From JAYFQE01 sp034927345 (lineage in GTDB: Bacteria > Bacillota > Clostridia > Saccharofermentanales > UBA5734): a stretch of DNA of 64,000 nucleotides. The notes under the pieces were generated by a model. The model did no database searches. It saw only the letters and a program-made list of their open reading frames with translations, and had not been told where the DNA came from. Of this stretch, positions 15,262 to 23,903 are shown piece after piece. Positions within the stretch are counted from its first letter, which is position 1. Each line of letters begins with the position of its first letter. A program made the position numbers and the translations under genes. The DNA is taken from NCBI GenBank assembly GCA_034927345.1, contig JAYFQE010000002.1:1-64000 (forward strand), given 5' to 3'.

Positions 15262-16131
15262 ATGAAAAAGTGGATTATTGCAGCGATCGTCTGTTTGCTG
15301 GTTGTCATATTGATCAGCACCTCCCTTTATACGGTCCATGAAGGCGAGTTTGTCTATCTGACTCAATTCGGCGCCATCCAGAATATCAAGACCGACGCCG
15401 GTTTGCATGTAAAAATCCCATTTATCCAGGATGTCAACCATCTGACGAAAAAGCAGATGATTTACGATGTTAAACCGTCGGAAGTTCTGACAGCCGATAA
15501 AAAGGCGATGATTGTCGATAGTTATTCAATCTGGCAGATCAGTGATGTGACAACATTTATCCGGACTGTCAACAATGTGTCGGAAATGCAAAAACGAATT
15601 GACGCCAGCGCTTATAGTGTCATTAAAAACGTTATGGGCCAGATGCAGCAAAGCGATATCATCGCAGATGGTTCAGATAGCAGAACATCCTTGAACAAGC
15701 AGATAACCGAACAGGTCGCAGCGAATCTGAAGGATTATGGCGTCGCTATTGTCACAGTTGAAATCAAACGTTTTGATCTGCCTGAAGACAACACGACAGC
15801 GGTTTACGACCGGATGATTTCCGAACGTTCGCAGATGGCTGCTTCCTACAAAGCGGATGGCGATTACGAAGCGGCAAAAATCCGCAATGAAACCGATAAG
15901 GAAGTCAATATTATTCTCGGCGAAGCCCAGGCGCAAGCCAGCAAGCTGCAGGGCGAAGGTGAAGAAGAGTATATGAAGACGCTGAAGGAATTGTACAATG
16001 ATCCGCAGAAGGCAGATTTTTATCTCTTCGTCCGCGAACTGGAAGCTCTGGAAAAGTCCTTACAAGGCGAAAAAACAATTATTCTGGGCGCCGATTCGCC
16101 TTTGGCGAAAATACTCAGCCAGTTGAATTGA
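15262..16131 (+). CDS. hflC: HflC, SPFH/stomatin-like membrane protein
   Basis: A protein of 289 residues, partner of HflK. It has one N-terminal membrane segment (WIIAAIVCLLVVILISTSLYTV), an SPFH domain (VHEGEFVYLTQFGAIQNIKTDAGLHVKIPFIQDV) and a coiled-coil region (MISERSQMAASYKADGDYEAAKIRNETDKEVNIILGEAQAQASKLQGEGEEEY). The Ser/Pro-rich SPFH end is shorter than in HflK, as usual. The site AAGGGGGG precedes the ATG. Nearly abutting its stop on the other strand is the gene ending at 16134. Confidence 0.93.
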   Translation: MKKWIIAAIVCLLVVILISTSLYTVHEGEFVYLTQFGAIQNIKTDAGLHVKIPFIQDVNHLTKKQMIYDVKPSEVLTADKKAMIVDSYSIWQISDVTTFIRTVNNVSEMQKRIDASAYSVIKNVMGQMQQSDIIADGSDSRTSLNKQITEQVAANLKDYGVAIVTVEIKRFDLPEDNTTAVYDRMISERSQMAASYKADGDYEAAKIRNETDKEVNIILGEAQAQASKLQGEGEEEYMKTLKELYNDPQKADFYLFVRELEALEKSLQGEKTIILGADSPLAKILSQLN

Positions 16132-16133
16132 TT

Positions 16134-16865
16134 TTACGGATGTTCATCGTCTGCGTGCGGTGCGGCCGGGTAAAAATAGGCGGCCGCACCGCCCAGGCGA
16201 GAGGTTTGATACCAGAGACTCAGATTGATCAGTTTACGTTCGCCGCTGTCTGATACATCGCTCCAGATTGTTTGATCGGCATATTCGTAAAGCGCGACCA
16301 GAGTGATCCAGTGCCAGCTGTCCAGGTTATCGAGTCTTCCGTTGGAGAGATTGAGAAACGCCACCGGACTATCCAGATTTAATCCGTCAGCAATGAATTG
16401 GACAAATGAAGATAATGGTTTACGATGGTTCATCTGCCCAGGCACGGGAAAAACCGCCGATTCCAGGGCAATCGCATAGGAATCGGCAAATCTGGCGACG
16501 CCGCTGGTCAACATGGACGCTTCGTTGACCCCCATGCGGCCGGGCGTGACGTAGTGCCAGATCTTTTCCATAAACAGCGTAAAATTCGCCTGGTCATGAT
16601 TTTGCTCGATGAGCGGGTAGAGCGGCCGGAAAAACGGCTGGCTGCGAGCTAAATAAAGCAGCATTGTAGCTGAAGTGCATGGCCCGCAGCCGGCCTGGCG
16701 CTGCCAGGCTTCGCTATACCAGTCCTGATCGCAGCCAAAGGATGAAGGGTCTGCTTCATTGGATTGACACAATGGAATGTTCATAAGCTCAGGCCGTGAT
16801 AAGCCGGCCAGACAGTGAGCTTTTTCCGGATCAAGTCCGGAACCCGGCCAAGGATTTTGATTCAC
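16134..16865 (-). CDS. Possible papain-fold (C39-like) cysteine peptidase, unassigned
   Basis: A protein of about 243 residues from the GTG at 16865, preferred over the ATG at 16922 because GAGGTG lies six bases upstream of it. The motif QAGCGPCTSATMLLYL looks like the active-site Cys helix of C39/papain-like folds, and SWHWITLVALYEY supplies a plausible His on the following strands, with WSDVSDSG after it. There is no signal peptide or double-glycine peptidase context. The upstream end is rich in Pro and Gly and may not be translated. I cannot assign a substrate; the family call is tentative. It is convergent with hflC. Confidence 0.6.
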   Translation of the reverse strand: MNQNPWPGSGLDPEKAHCLAGLSRPELMNIPLCQSNEADPSSFGCDQDWYSEAWQRQAGCGPCTSATMLLYLARSQPFFRPLYPLIEQNHDQANFTLFMEKIWHYVTPGRMGVNEASMLTSGVARFADSYAIALESAVFPVPGQMNHRKPLSSFVQFIADGLNLDSPVAFLNLSNGRLDNLDSWHWITLVALYEYADQTIWSDVSDSGERKLINLSLWYQTSRLGGAAAYFYPAAPHADDEHP

Positions 16866-16996
16866 ATTTCTCACCTCAGGAAATAGTATATCATGTCCGC
16901 CGGAGGGAGGCATTGGCATCATGGAAATGACGTTTTTACCAGTTATTGAAAATCGCCGTTCGATTAATAATCGGCTGCTGATCTTCTCTTAAAGCG

Positions 16997-17545
16997 ATGC
17001 GGTTGTTTTATGCTATTGAACTGGATGAATCGACCCGGTCTGCCATCGACCAGGCCAGAGTTCCGCTGCTGGAACAATCCCGGGCGGGCAAATGGACAAC
17101 GCCGGCCAATTATCATCTGACCTTGCAGTTCCTCGGAGAATGTATTCCCGGCCAGCTTCCCGATTTACATGATATTCTCTGCCGTACAGCGGCGCTTCAA
17201 CAGCCGTTCTGTTTGACGTTTCAGAAATGGGGCGCATTTGGCCGGCATCAGGAAATTGTCTGGCTGGGTGTAAGAAGCGAACCGGCTCTTGATTTTTTAT
17301 ACGGCAATCTGAATAGATTGCTGCGGGAAAGAAGCTGTCCTCATGAAGACCGGCCTTATTGCCCGCATATGACCTTGGGCCGCCAGGTCCGCTTGGATGA
17401 CGGCGTTATGAAAAATCTGCCGGAATTTTCTGCCCGCATGATGGTCGATCATCTGGCCTTGATGGAAAGCACCCGCCTGAATGGCCAACTGGTTTATCGG
17501 GCTGTTTATCGTGAACCGTTAAGCATGACAATACATAACAAATAA
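16997..17545 (+). CDS. thpR: RNA 2',3'-cyclic phosphodiesterase (2'-5' RNA ligase family)
   Basis: A protein of 182 residues, the normal length. The two HxT catalytic motifs of the 2H phosphoesterase fold are HLTLQFLGE and HMTLGR. The start MRLFYAIELDE matches the usual family N-terminus, although there is no clear ribosome site. Members hydrolyse 2',3'-cyclic phosphate ends of RNA and can ligate tRNA halves in vitro; the cell role is uncertain. It is a single gene ended by the terminator at 17581. Confidence 0.9.
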   Translation: MRLFYAIELDESTRSAIDQARVPLLEQSRAGKWTTPANYHLTLQFLGECIPGQLPDLHDILCRTAALQQPFCLTFQKWGAFGRHQEIVWLGVRSEPALDFLYGNLNRLLRERSCPHEDRPYCPHMTLGRQVRLDDGVMKNLPEFSARMMVDHLALMESTRLNGQLVYRAVYREPLSMTIHNK

Positions 17546-17580
17546 AAGGCTGGACACAGCGCCAAACCTATGGTATAAGA

Positions 17581-17608
17581 AAAGCAGAGCTGTTTCTGCT
17601 TTCTTTTT
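17581..17608 (+). terminator. Intrinsic terminator after thpR
   Basis: AAAGCAGA (17581-17588) pairs with TCTGCTTT (17595-17602) across a six-base loop, followed by CTTTTTAT. It ends the thpR transcript before the GntR-type regulator gene. Confidence 0.75.
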
Positions 17609-17717
17609 ATTGCTGCTTCAGCCAAATGTCATGACAAATTGACCTGATTCAGGCGAAGATCAAAGCAGGTTGTTCATCGAATTTTGCCGATTCCGGCAGA
17701 TAAGAAGAGGCGCCAGG

Positions 17718-18881
17718 ATGATTATCGACCGCCAGTCCTCAGTACCCATATATCTGCAAATCCAGCATATTCTGGAGCAAGCTGTCTTATCCGGCGAATA
17801 TAAGGCCGGCAGTTTACTGCCGACTGAAGCTGTTTTATGTATGCAATATGGCATTAGCCGTTATCCGCTTCGCCAGGCGATGGCTCATCTGGTTCAAGCC
17901 GGTCTTCTAGAACGGACACGCGGAAAAGGCACATATGTCCGGACAAATAAGCCGAACCAGCAAACCGATCAGACGGCACCGCAGCCACACCCGATCGGAA
18001 ATTGGCCGGCAGCAGGCGGCAAACCGTTGATTGCCCTGGTTATTCCAGGTTTGACCGGAGATTATCCCCGGGATATTGCCAACGGATTCCTGCAGTCGGC
18101 CGCCGCTCAGGATTTTTCCACTTTAGTGGCTCTCAGCCGTAACAAAGATGAAGAATCCCGCTGTTTAGAACGATTGGTCCGGACAGGCGTCGCCGGTTTG
18201 GCCATTTTCCCGTGCGACGAGCATATCGAGGATATATTGGCCGACTTTCAGGAGAAAGGTATTTATATCGCTTTGATCGACCGCAGTTTCGATTTGCCGC
18301 GGTTTGATTTGATTGCGTCAGATAACATCGGCGGCGGCTTTATGGCAGCCCGTCATTTGCATCAGTGCGGTTTTAAGAAAGCTGCATTTATTTCCGACAG
18401 CTGGCCGATTTCATCGGTTCAGGAACGCTTGCAGGGATTCCGGCGCGGTATGGAGCAGTATGGGCTTAATTGGCTGAATCCTTTATCTGCCCGTCAAGAA
18501 TATGCCAGTTCTGAATCGTCGGCGAATCTGGACTTTTCTTCAGCGTTGTTTATGGAACAGTTGGATTTTTACCGTAATCAGCAGCCTTGGGGCCTTTTTT
18601 GTGAAAATGACGGCCTGGCGCTTAAAATGATGTCCTTACTGAAAGAACAAAATATCATCATCGGCAGGGACGTCGGTATCATCGGCTTCGATAATGAATC
18701 TGCCGGACGCTGCAGCATTCCGGGCCTGACGACCATAGCCCAGAACGGCTGGCTGATCGGCGACGCCGCCGCCCGGGCGGTCATCAGCCACCTGACCGGT
18801 GAAGACAGTCCCTTCAGCCGTCACATTTTACCGACACAAATCATGATCCGCCAGTCTTGTGGTGAAAGCGGCATGATTTAA
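17718..18881 (+). CDS. GntR-type regulator with LacI-like sugar-binding domain
   Basis: A protein of 387 residues from the ATG at 17718, with GAAGAGG seven bases before it. Residues about 1-75 form a GntR winged helix (VPIYLQIQHILEQAVLSGEYKAGSLLPTEAVLCMQYGISRYPLRQAMAHLVQAGLLERTRGKGTYV). After a Gln/Pro-rich linker, the rest is a periplasmic-binding-protein fold of LacI type (PLIALVIPGLTGDYPRDIANGF; GVIGFDNES). This architecture is that of AraR of Bacillus. Being just upstream of the UroD-fold and mannosidase genes on the same strand, it probably senses a sugar or oligosaccharide released by that locus. Confidence 0.9.
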   Translation: MIIDRQSSVPIYLQIQHILEQAVLSGEYKAGSLLPTEAVLCMQYGISRYPLRQAMAHLVQAGLLERTRGKGTYVRTNKPNQQTDQTAPQPHPIGNWPAAGGKPLIALVIPGLTGDYPRDIANGFLQSAAAQDFSTLVALSRNKDEESRCLERLVRTGVAGLAIFPCDEHIEDILADFQEKGIYIALIDRSFDLPRFDLIASDNIGGGFMAARHLHQCGFKKAAFISDSWPISSVQERLQGFRRGMEQYGLNWLNPLSARQEYASSESSANLDFSSALFMEQLDFYRNQQPWGLFCENDGLALKMMSLLKEQNIIIGRDVGIIGFDNESAGRCSIPGLTTIAQNGWLIGDAAARAVISHLTGEDSPFSRHILPTQIMIRQSCGESGMI

Positions 18882-18925
18882 GATCATTCGATTGATCAGA
18901 TACAAAAGAAAGCGAGGATGGTGAA

Positions 18926-19936
18926 ATGGCAGACACGATTATCGGCAAATCGGCTATTGATACGTTATCGGTCCCGCAAACCCCGCGCCGGCGCATGATC
19001 GCCGCATTGGAAAGGCGTCCGGTCACAGGCCGTGTTCCGACCTTTGAACTGGTCTTTTTCCTGACTATGGAAAAATTCGGACGTCTGCATCCCAGCCAGC
19101 GATATTACGGCCAGTGGGACCAGATGTCAAAACGGGAACAACAGCTGCACCGGGATGATATGGCTTCGCTTTATATCGAAACCGCGGCAGCCTATGGCCA
19201 TGACGCCATATTTGTCCATCCTAATCCCGGTACGAAAAACGAAGTCATCCGTCTTTTGACGCGAATCCGGGAATTGAGCGGCGACCGTTATTTCATTATG
19301 ATGCACGGAGATGCGACTTTCTCTATACCAGATGGCAGCCATATGGTCGATTTTGCTTTCCGGATGGCTGATCAGCCGGAGCTGCTGCATGCTGAAGCGC
19401 AAAGCCAGGTTGAACAAGCTCTGGCTTATTCGGCTGAACTGCAAAAAGAAGGATTGCTGGATGGTTTTGCCTTGTGTTCCGATTATTGTTTCAATACAGG
19501 ACCTTTCTTAAGTCCGAACCAATTCAGCGAGTTTGTCGCGCCTTATCTGGCCCGGCTGATCCAGGGTTATCGTGATCAGGGCTTTTATACAATCAAGCAT
19601 ACGGACGGTAACATTATGCCGATCATCGATCAGCTGGTGCAGGCCAACCCCCATGCGCTGCATTCGCTGGATCCGCAGGCCGGCGTCGACATCGCCGAGG
19701 TTAAGCGTCTATATGGCAAAAAGGTTTGCCTGATCGGCAATGTCAATTGCGGGCTGCTGGAGACCGGCACCGATGAACAAGTTATCGAATCGGCTCGTTA
19801 TGCCTTGAGGAACGGCATGCCGGGCTACGGTTATATTTTTTCCACCAGCAATTGCGTTTATACAGGCATGCCGCTCGAGCGGTATGACTTGATTATAAAA
19901 GTACTGAATGAGGAAGGAAGATATGCCAATGATTGA
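18926..19936 (+). CDS. Uroporphyrinogen decarboxylase-fold protein
   Basis: A protein of 336 residues in the UroD/cobalamin-methyltransferase superfamily: SFE-like N-terminus RRRMIAALERRPVTGRVP, the region FALCSDYCFNTGPFLSPNQF, KHTDGNIMPIIDQLV, GNVNCGLLETGT and STSNCVYTGMP. The His in KHTDGN and the Cys in STSNC are at places where zinc-binding corrinoid methyltransferases have ligands, but the HxC part is not complete. It is not a heme enzyme by context; it overlaps the alpha-mannosidase start by eight bases and follows a sugar-type regulator. Such proteins recur in carbohydrate loci with unknown function. AGCGAGG precedes the ATG. Confidence 0.82.
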   Translation: MADTIIGKSAIDTLSVPQTPRRRMIAALERRPVTGRVPTFELVFFLTMEKFGRLHPSQRYYGQWDQMSKREQQLHRDDMASLYIETAAAYGHDAIFVHPNPGTKNEVIRLLTRIRELSGDRYFIMMHGDATFSIPDGSHMVDFAFRMADQPELLHAEAQSQVEQALAYSAELQKEGLLDGFALCSDYCFNTGPFLSPNQFSEFVAPYLARLIQGYRDQGFYTIKHTDGNIMPIIDQLVQANPHALHSLDPQAGVDIAEVKRLYGKKVCLIGNVNCGLLETGTDEQVIESARYALRNGMPGYGYIFSTSNCVYTGMPLERYDLIIKVLNEEGRYAND

Positions 19937-22745
19937 TTTAAATCGACTAAATCGGATGGCCGACGAGTATTTGACGGAATGGAATGAACAATATGCGAAA
20001 CCGCTGCGCAATTACTGGGGTCAGCGAACGGTCTTGCAGCTGCGTTACGCCATGCAGATGGCCGCCTGCGGCATGGCGCGCGAAGAGGATATTGCCGCCG
20101 CTCTGGCCGCAGCATGGGCTGATTTTCAAAACCAGGGTGCGATAACCCGCGAAACCTGCGGAGCAGTTGAGCATCTTCTCCAACCGCTGGCCGCCGCCGC
20201 CAAATCGATTACGCTTCTTTGCATCGGCCACGCGCACATCGATATGAACTGGATGTGGTCCTATGATGAAACCGTCTCGGTGACGCTGGATACTTTCCGC
20301 ACCATGCTTGACCTGATGGATGAGTACCCGGATTATACTTTTGCCCAATCTCAGGCATCTGTTTATGAGATTGTCGCTAAACACGATCCGGCCATGCTGG
20401 CGGAAATAATAAAACGCGTTCACGAAGGCCGCTGGGAAGTGACGGCGTCAACCTGGGTTGAAGCCGACCGCAATATGCCCAATGCGGAAAGCATGGCCCG
20501 GCATTTCCTGTATACCCGGCAGTATCTGGCCGAACTGTTGTCTATCGATCCGGCAACGCTGGACCTGGATTATGAACCGGATACCTTTGGTCATCATCAG
20601 AATGTGCCGGAAATACTGACCGATGCCGGCGTGAAATACTACTATCATTGCCGCGGATCGGAAGGCCCGCTGCTTTATCGCTGGCAGGCGCCGTCCGGCC
20701 GGTCGGTCATTTCTTATCGCGAACCGCTCTGGTACAACTGGACGATGGACGGGCGTTGCGCCATGATCGCTCCGCAGTTCTGCAAGGATTATGGCCTGAA
20801 TGTGGCACTGCGCGTTTACGGCGTCGGTGATCATGGCGGCGGGCCGACCCGGCGTGATTTGGAAAAAATTATCGACATGAATAGCTGGCCGATTTTCCCG
20901 CGCTATAAATTCGGCACTTATCATGAATTTTATCAGGCAGCAGAGCAAATCAAAGCGCAATTGCCTGTTGTGTCCGGTGAATTAAATTTTATTTTTGACG
21001 GTTGTTATACGACGCAAACCAGGATAAAACGGGATAACCGGCTGGGAGAAAACAACCTGTTTGAAGCCGAAGCTGTCGGCGCAATCAGTTCGTTGGTTTT
21101 AAAGCGCCCATATCCCGGCGCCGATTACAAGCAAGCCTGGAAGAATATTCTTTTTAACCAATTCCATGACATTTTGCCGGGATCGGGAACCGCCGATACC
21201 CGGGAATACGCCATGGGCCTTTATCAACAAGCCTTTGCCCTGACCAACAGCCGGCGGACATCGGCCTTGCGGGCGATTGCCGACCAGATCGATTCATCGC
21301 CTCTGACGATAACGGAGGATATCAGCCTCAGCCGTTCCGAAGGCGCCGGCGTCGGTTTCCCGACCGCCAGCGGCGGCTTGAGCCGTTATGGCCGCCATGC
21401 CGGCTTGCGCCGTTTGTTTATGGTCTGGAATCCGCTGCCCTGTGAACGAACGGAAGTTTGCGAGCTGACGATCTGGGACTGGCAGGGCGATGCTTCGCGT
21501 ATGCAGTTCCAGGACAGTCAGGGGCATGTGGCGCCGCATCAATTAATAACCAGCGGCGTTCATGAATACTGGGGACATCTCTACCATACTGTCCTGGTCC
21601 AGGTCCGTGTACCGGCTACCGGGTATGAAACGCTTGTTTTGAACGAATTGCCGGCACAGGAATTGTCAGCTGCCGGATTGGGACCGCGTATCATCGGCGA
21701 ACCGGATTTTACTCTGGAAAACGAATATCTGACCGTCGCCGTATCCAGGCAGGACGGAACCCTTGTGTCATTGACCGATAAAGAAACAGGACGCAATTAT
21801 GCCGATCCGCATTCGCCGCTGTCTATTTTCCGACTGATCGAGGAAGATCCGCAGCAAGGCATGACCGCCTGGGTCGTAGGCCCTTACAAAAAAATCCGTT
21901 CCCTTCACGAGAACATCCGCTTTACCGGCCGCCAGGACGGGCCGGTCCGCAAGAGTCTGACCTGGACGGCTGAATTCGGGAACCAATCCGAACTGACCGT
22001 TACCCTGGCTCTGGACCGGGGCGAACGCCAGCTCCGCTTGGATGTCGCGGTGAAATGGCAGGAAATCGGCACGGCTAAAACCGGTGTGCCGCAGTTGAAT
22101 CTGCTGCTGCCAATATCGTATGCCTGTCCGTTTTTTCAATATGACATTCCCATGGGCGCCATCAAACGGGAACCGCATCACTTTGATGTGCCTGCCAGTT
22201 CGTATGCCTTGGCGGCCAATCCGTCGGGCCGCTCGCTCATGCTGGTTTCCGACAGTAAATATGGTTTCCGCGGTTCGGAAGAAGGTTTGTCTATTACGTT
22301 GATCCGCTCCAGTTTCGATCCGGATCCCTGGCCGGAGGTCGGCGCTCACCAGATCCGACTGGCCATCGCTCTGACCGATAGCGGTCGGGAAGCAGGCCAG
22401 ATCGCCCGGGCCTTCTGTCATCCGTTCAGCACGGTGGCCATGCGCAAGCCGCAAACCGGCAGCCTGCCGATGCAGCAGTCTCTCTTCCGGTTGATCGATG
22501 GCGAAACGTGCGTTTCAGCCATTAAGCTTGCCGAAGATGGAAAAGGTCTGACGGTCCGGCTGTATTCTATGGCGGAAGACACGGTCCGGACGACGCTTCG
22601 TTTCTGGCAAAAACCGCAGAAAGCCGTGTTGACGGATTTGATGGAAAAGGAAGCTGAAAGCGACGATCCGGTTCAGATTATTGATAACGATGTGATTTTC
22701 CCCGTGAAACCTTACGGCATTCAAACGGTAAAAATCATTTTCTGA
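19929..22745 (+). CDS. Alpha-mannosidase, glycoside hydrolase family 38
   Basis: A protein of 938 residues from the ATG at 19929, placed eight bases after AGGAAG; ATG codons at 19908 and 19923 are less well placed. The N-terminal domain carries the zinc site HAHIDMNW (H101, H103, D105) and the nucleophile D218 in EPDTFGHH. The middle three-helix domain and the C-terminal beta-sandwich (from LMVWNPLP onward) follow. No signal peptide is seen, so it acts inside the cell, trimming mannosides that have been imported. It is translationally coupled to the UroD-fold gene. Confidence 0.93.
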   Translation: MIDLNRLNRMADEYLTEWNEQYAKPLRNYWGQRTVLQLRYAMQMAACGMAREEDIAAALAAAWADFQNQGAITRETCGAVEHLLQPLAAAAKSITLLCIGHAHIDMNWMWSYDETVSVTLDTFRTMLDLMDEYPDYTFAQSQASVYEIVAKHDPAMLAEIIKRVHEGRWEVTASTWVEADRNMPNAESMARHFLYTRQYLAELLSIDPATLDLDYEPDTFGHHQNVPEILTDAGVKYYYHCRGSEGPLLYRWQAPSGRSVISYREPLWYNWTMDGRCAMIAPQFCKDYGLNVALRVYGVGDHGGGPTRRDLEKIIDMNSWPIFPRYKFGTYHEFYQAAEQIKAQLPVVSGELNFIFDGCYTTQTRIKRDNRLGENNLFEAEAVGAISSLVLKRPYPGADYKQAWKNILFNQFHDILPGSGTADTREYAMGLYQQAFALTNSRRTSALRAIADQIDSSPLTITEDISLSRSEGAGVGFPTASGGLSRYGRHAGLRRLFMVWNPLPCERTEVCELTIWDWQGDASRMQFQDSQGHVAPHQLITSGVHEYWGHLYHTVLVQVRVPATGYETLVLNELPAQELSAAGLGPRIIGEPDFTLENEYLTVAVSRQDGTLVSLTDKETGRNYADPHSPLSIFRLIEEDPQQGMTAWVVGPYKKIRSLHENIRFTGRQDGPVRKSLTWTAEFGNQSELTVTLALDRGERQLRLDVAVKWQEIGTAKTGVPQLNLLLPISYACPFFQYDIPMGAIKREPHHFDVPASSYALAANPSGRSLMLVSDSKYGFRGSEEGLSITLIRSSFDPDPWPEVGAHQIRLAIALTDSGREAGQIARAFCHPFSTVAMRKPQTGSLPMQQSLFRLIDGETCVSAIKLAEDGKGLTVRLYSMAEDTVRTTLRFWQKPQKAVLTDLMEKEAESDDPVQIIDNDVIFPVKPYGIQTVKIIF

Positions 22746-22754
22746 ATGACCGGT

Positions 22755-23432
22755 TCATTGAACCTGCCGTTCTGCCGGTTCGGCTAAGCCAAAGGCAGAA
22801 AGAGCGCTGCTCATACCCAGCCTGTCCGCTCCCGCTTCCACAAGCGCGGCCGCTTGTTCAGCCGTCCGTATGCCGCCTGCGGCTTTAACCCGAACGGCTG
22901 AACCGACCTGCTGGCGCAGCAGACGAACATCTTCCACCGTTGCGCCGCCGCCGGCGAAGCCGGTTGATGTTTTAATAAAATCGGCTCCGGCGCGGGTGAC
23001 AAGGCGGCACAATAAAATTTTCTGATCTTCATTGAGAAGACAGGTTTCAATGATGACCTTGACGGTGTTTTTGCCGGCTAATGCTTTGATGGCGGCTATT
23101 TCGCCATAAACATAAGGCTCGTCGTCCATCAGCATCCGGCCGATGTTGATGACCATATCCAGTTCGGTTGCGCCGTCCTTCAACGCCTGGCTGGCTTCTG
23201 CCATTTTGGTTTCCCGGCTGTTGTAGCCAAGCGGAAAACCGATGACAGTGCATACGGGTACCCGGCTTTGCAGCCGTTCGGCGGCTGCCGCAACATAACA
23301 GGGCGGGATGCAGACACTGGCAAAACCGTAAATCAGCGCCTCGTCGCAAAGCTTTTCGATATCTTGCCGTCTTGTGGTCGGTTTAAGCAGGGTATGGTCA
23401 ATTTTGTTGTATAAATAAGAATAATCCATCAT
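22755..23432 (-). CDS. deoC: Deoxyribose-phosphate aldolase
   Basis: A protein of 225 residues, the usual bacterial length. It splits 2-deoxyribose-5-phosphate into glyceraldehyde-3-phosphate and acetaldehyde in deoxynucleoside breakdown. Visible are IDHTLLKPTTRRQDIEKLC, VCTVIGFPLGY, ELDMVINIGRM, KVIIETCLL, and the Schiff-base region GADFIKTSTGFAGGGAT. The second lysine is in VRVKAAGGIRT. It stands alone, without deoA or deoD, and is convergent with the mannosidase gene over nine bases. The ATG follows GAGGT. Confidence 0.95.
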   Translation of the reverse strand: MMDYSYLYNKIDHTLLKPTTRRQDIEKLCDEALIYGFASVCIPPCYVAAAAERLQSRVPVCTVIGFPLGYNSRETKMAEASQALKDGATELDMVINIGRMLMDDEPYVYGEIAAIKALAGKNTVKVIIETCLLNEDQKILLCRLVTRAGADFIKTSTGFAGGGATVEDVRLLRQQVGSAVRVKAAGGIRTAEQAAALVEAGADRLGMSSALSAFGLAEPAERQVQ

Positions 23433-23526
23433 ATCTGACCTCGTATTATGCAGGAATATTATATTAACCGTATATCATCAGTATACGGATTTATTGCGGC
23501 TAAATCCAGTTGTTCATCAGGACATC

Positions 23527-23556
23527 TTGACTTTTGCCGAAATCATTGTATATACT
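23527..23556 (+). promoter_or_regulatory. Sigma-A promoter of the T-box/metG unit
   Basis: TTGACT at 23527-23532 and TATACT at 23551-23556 are separated by 18 bases. The predicted start near 23563 coincides with the beginning of the T-box leader. Confidence 0.75.
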
Positions 23557-23562
23557 GGTGGC

Positions 23563-23876
23563 AATAAGAGCCATGAAGGGGAGAGTAGACTGACTGGTCC
23601 TCCTCCAGAGAGTTTCCAAGGCCGATTAGTTGGCCGCCGCTGCAAGGAAACGCTGGATCGGCAGCCGAACATGACCCCGGAGCTTGGCCGGCCGAATCCG
23701 TATCGCGGGTTGAGGCGGGTCCGGATGATGACCGTTACAGCATCAGGGTATAAGCCGGACCCCTGGCGGTTGGCCGTACCTGAAGAGGTTCGATTCGCGA
23801 GAATCGGATAAAGCGGAGTGGTACCACGGGATTATACCCGTCTCCTGCACAAATGATGCAGGCGGCGGTTTTTTTT
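23563..23876 (+). promoter_or_regulatory. T-box riboswitch (methionine specifier) upstream of metG
   Basis: The leader has a T-box layout. An AGTA-containing 5' arm opens Stem I at about 23580. AGAGAGTTTCC and GGAAACGCTGG form the distal part. The specifier segment GAACATGACC carries codon ATG at 23671-23673, matching tRNA-Met. The conserved T-box AAGCGGAGTGGTACCACGG lies at 23811-23829; its UGGU can pair with the ACCA end of uncharged tRNA, consistent with discriminator base A. A strong terminator follows, arms 23838-23849 and 23857-23868, then eight T residues. Uncharged tRNA-Met is expected to favour the antiterminator and let metG be transcribed. An open frame of 105 codons crosses this RNA and is not coding. 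Confidence 0.92.
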
Positions 23877-23903
23877 CGCCGTCCTGACGAGGAGGCGACC
23901 TAT

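Noticed and set aside
23494..23811. Open frame of 105 codons on the plus strand before metG
   Set aside because: It lies across the T-box leader, which explains its base pattern. It has no ribosome site and its translation looks like no protein family.
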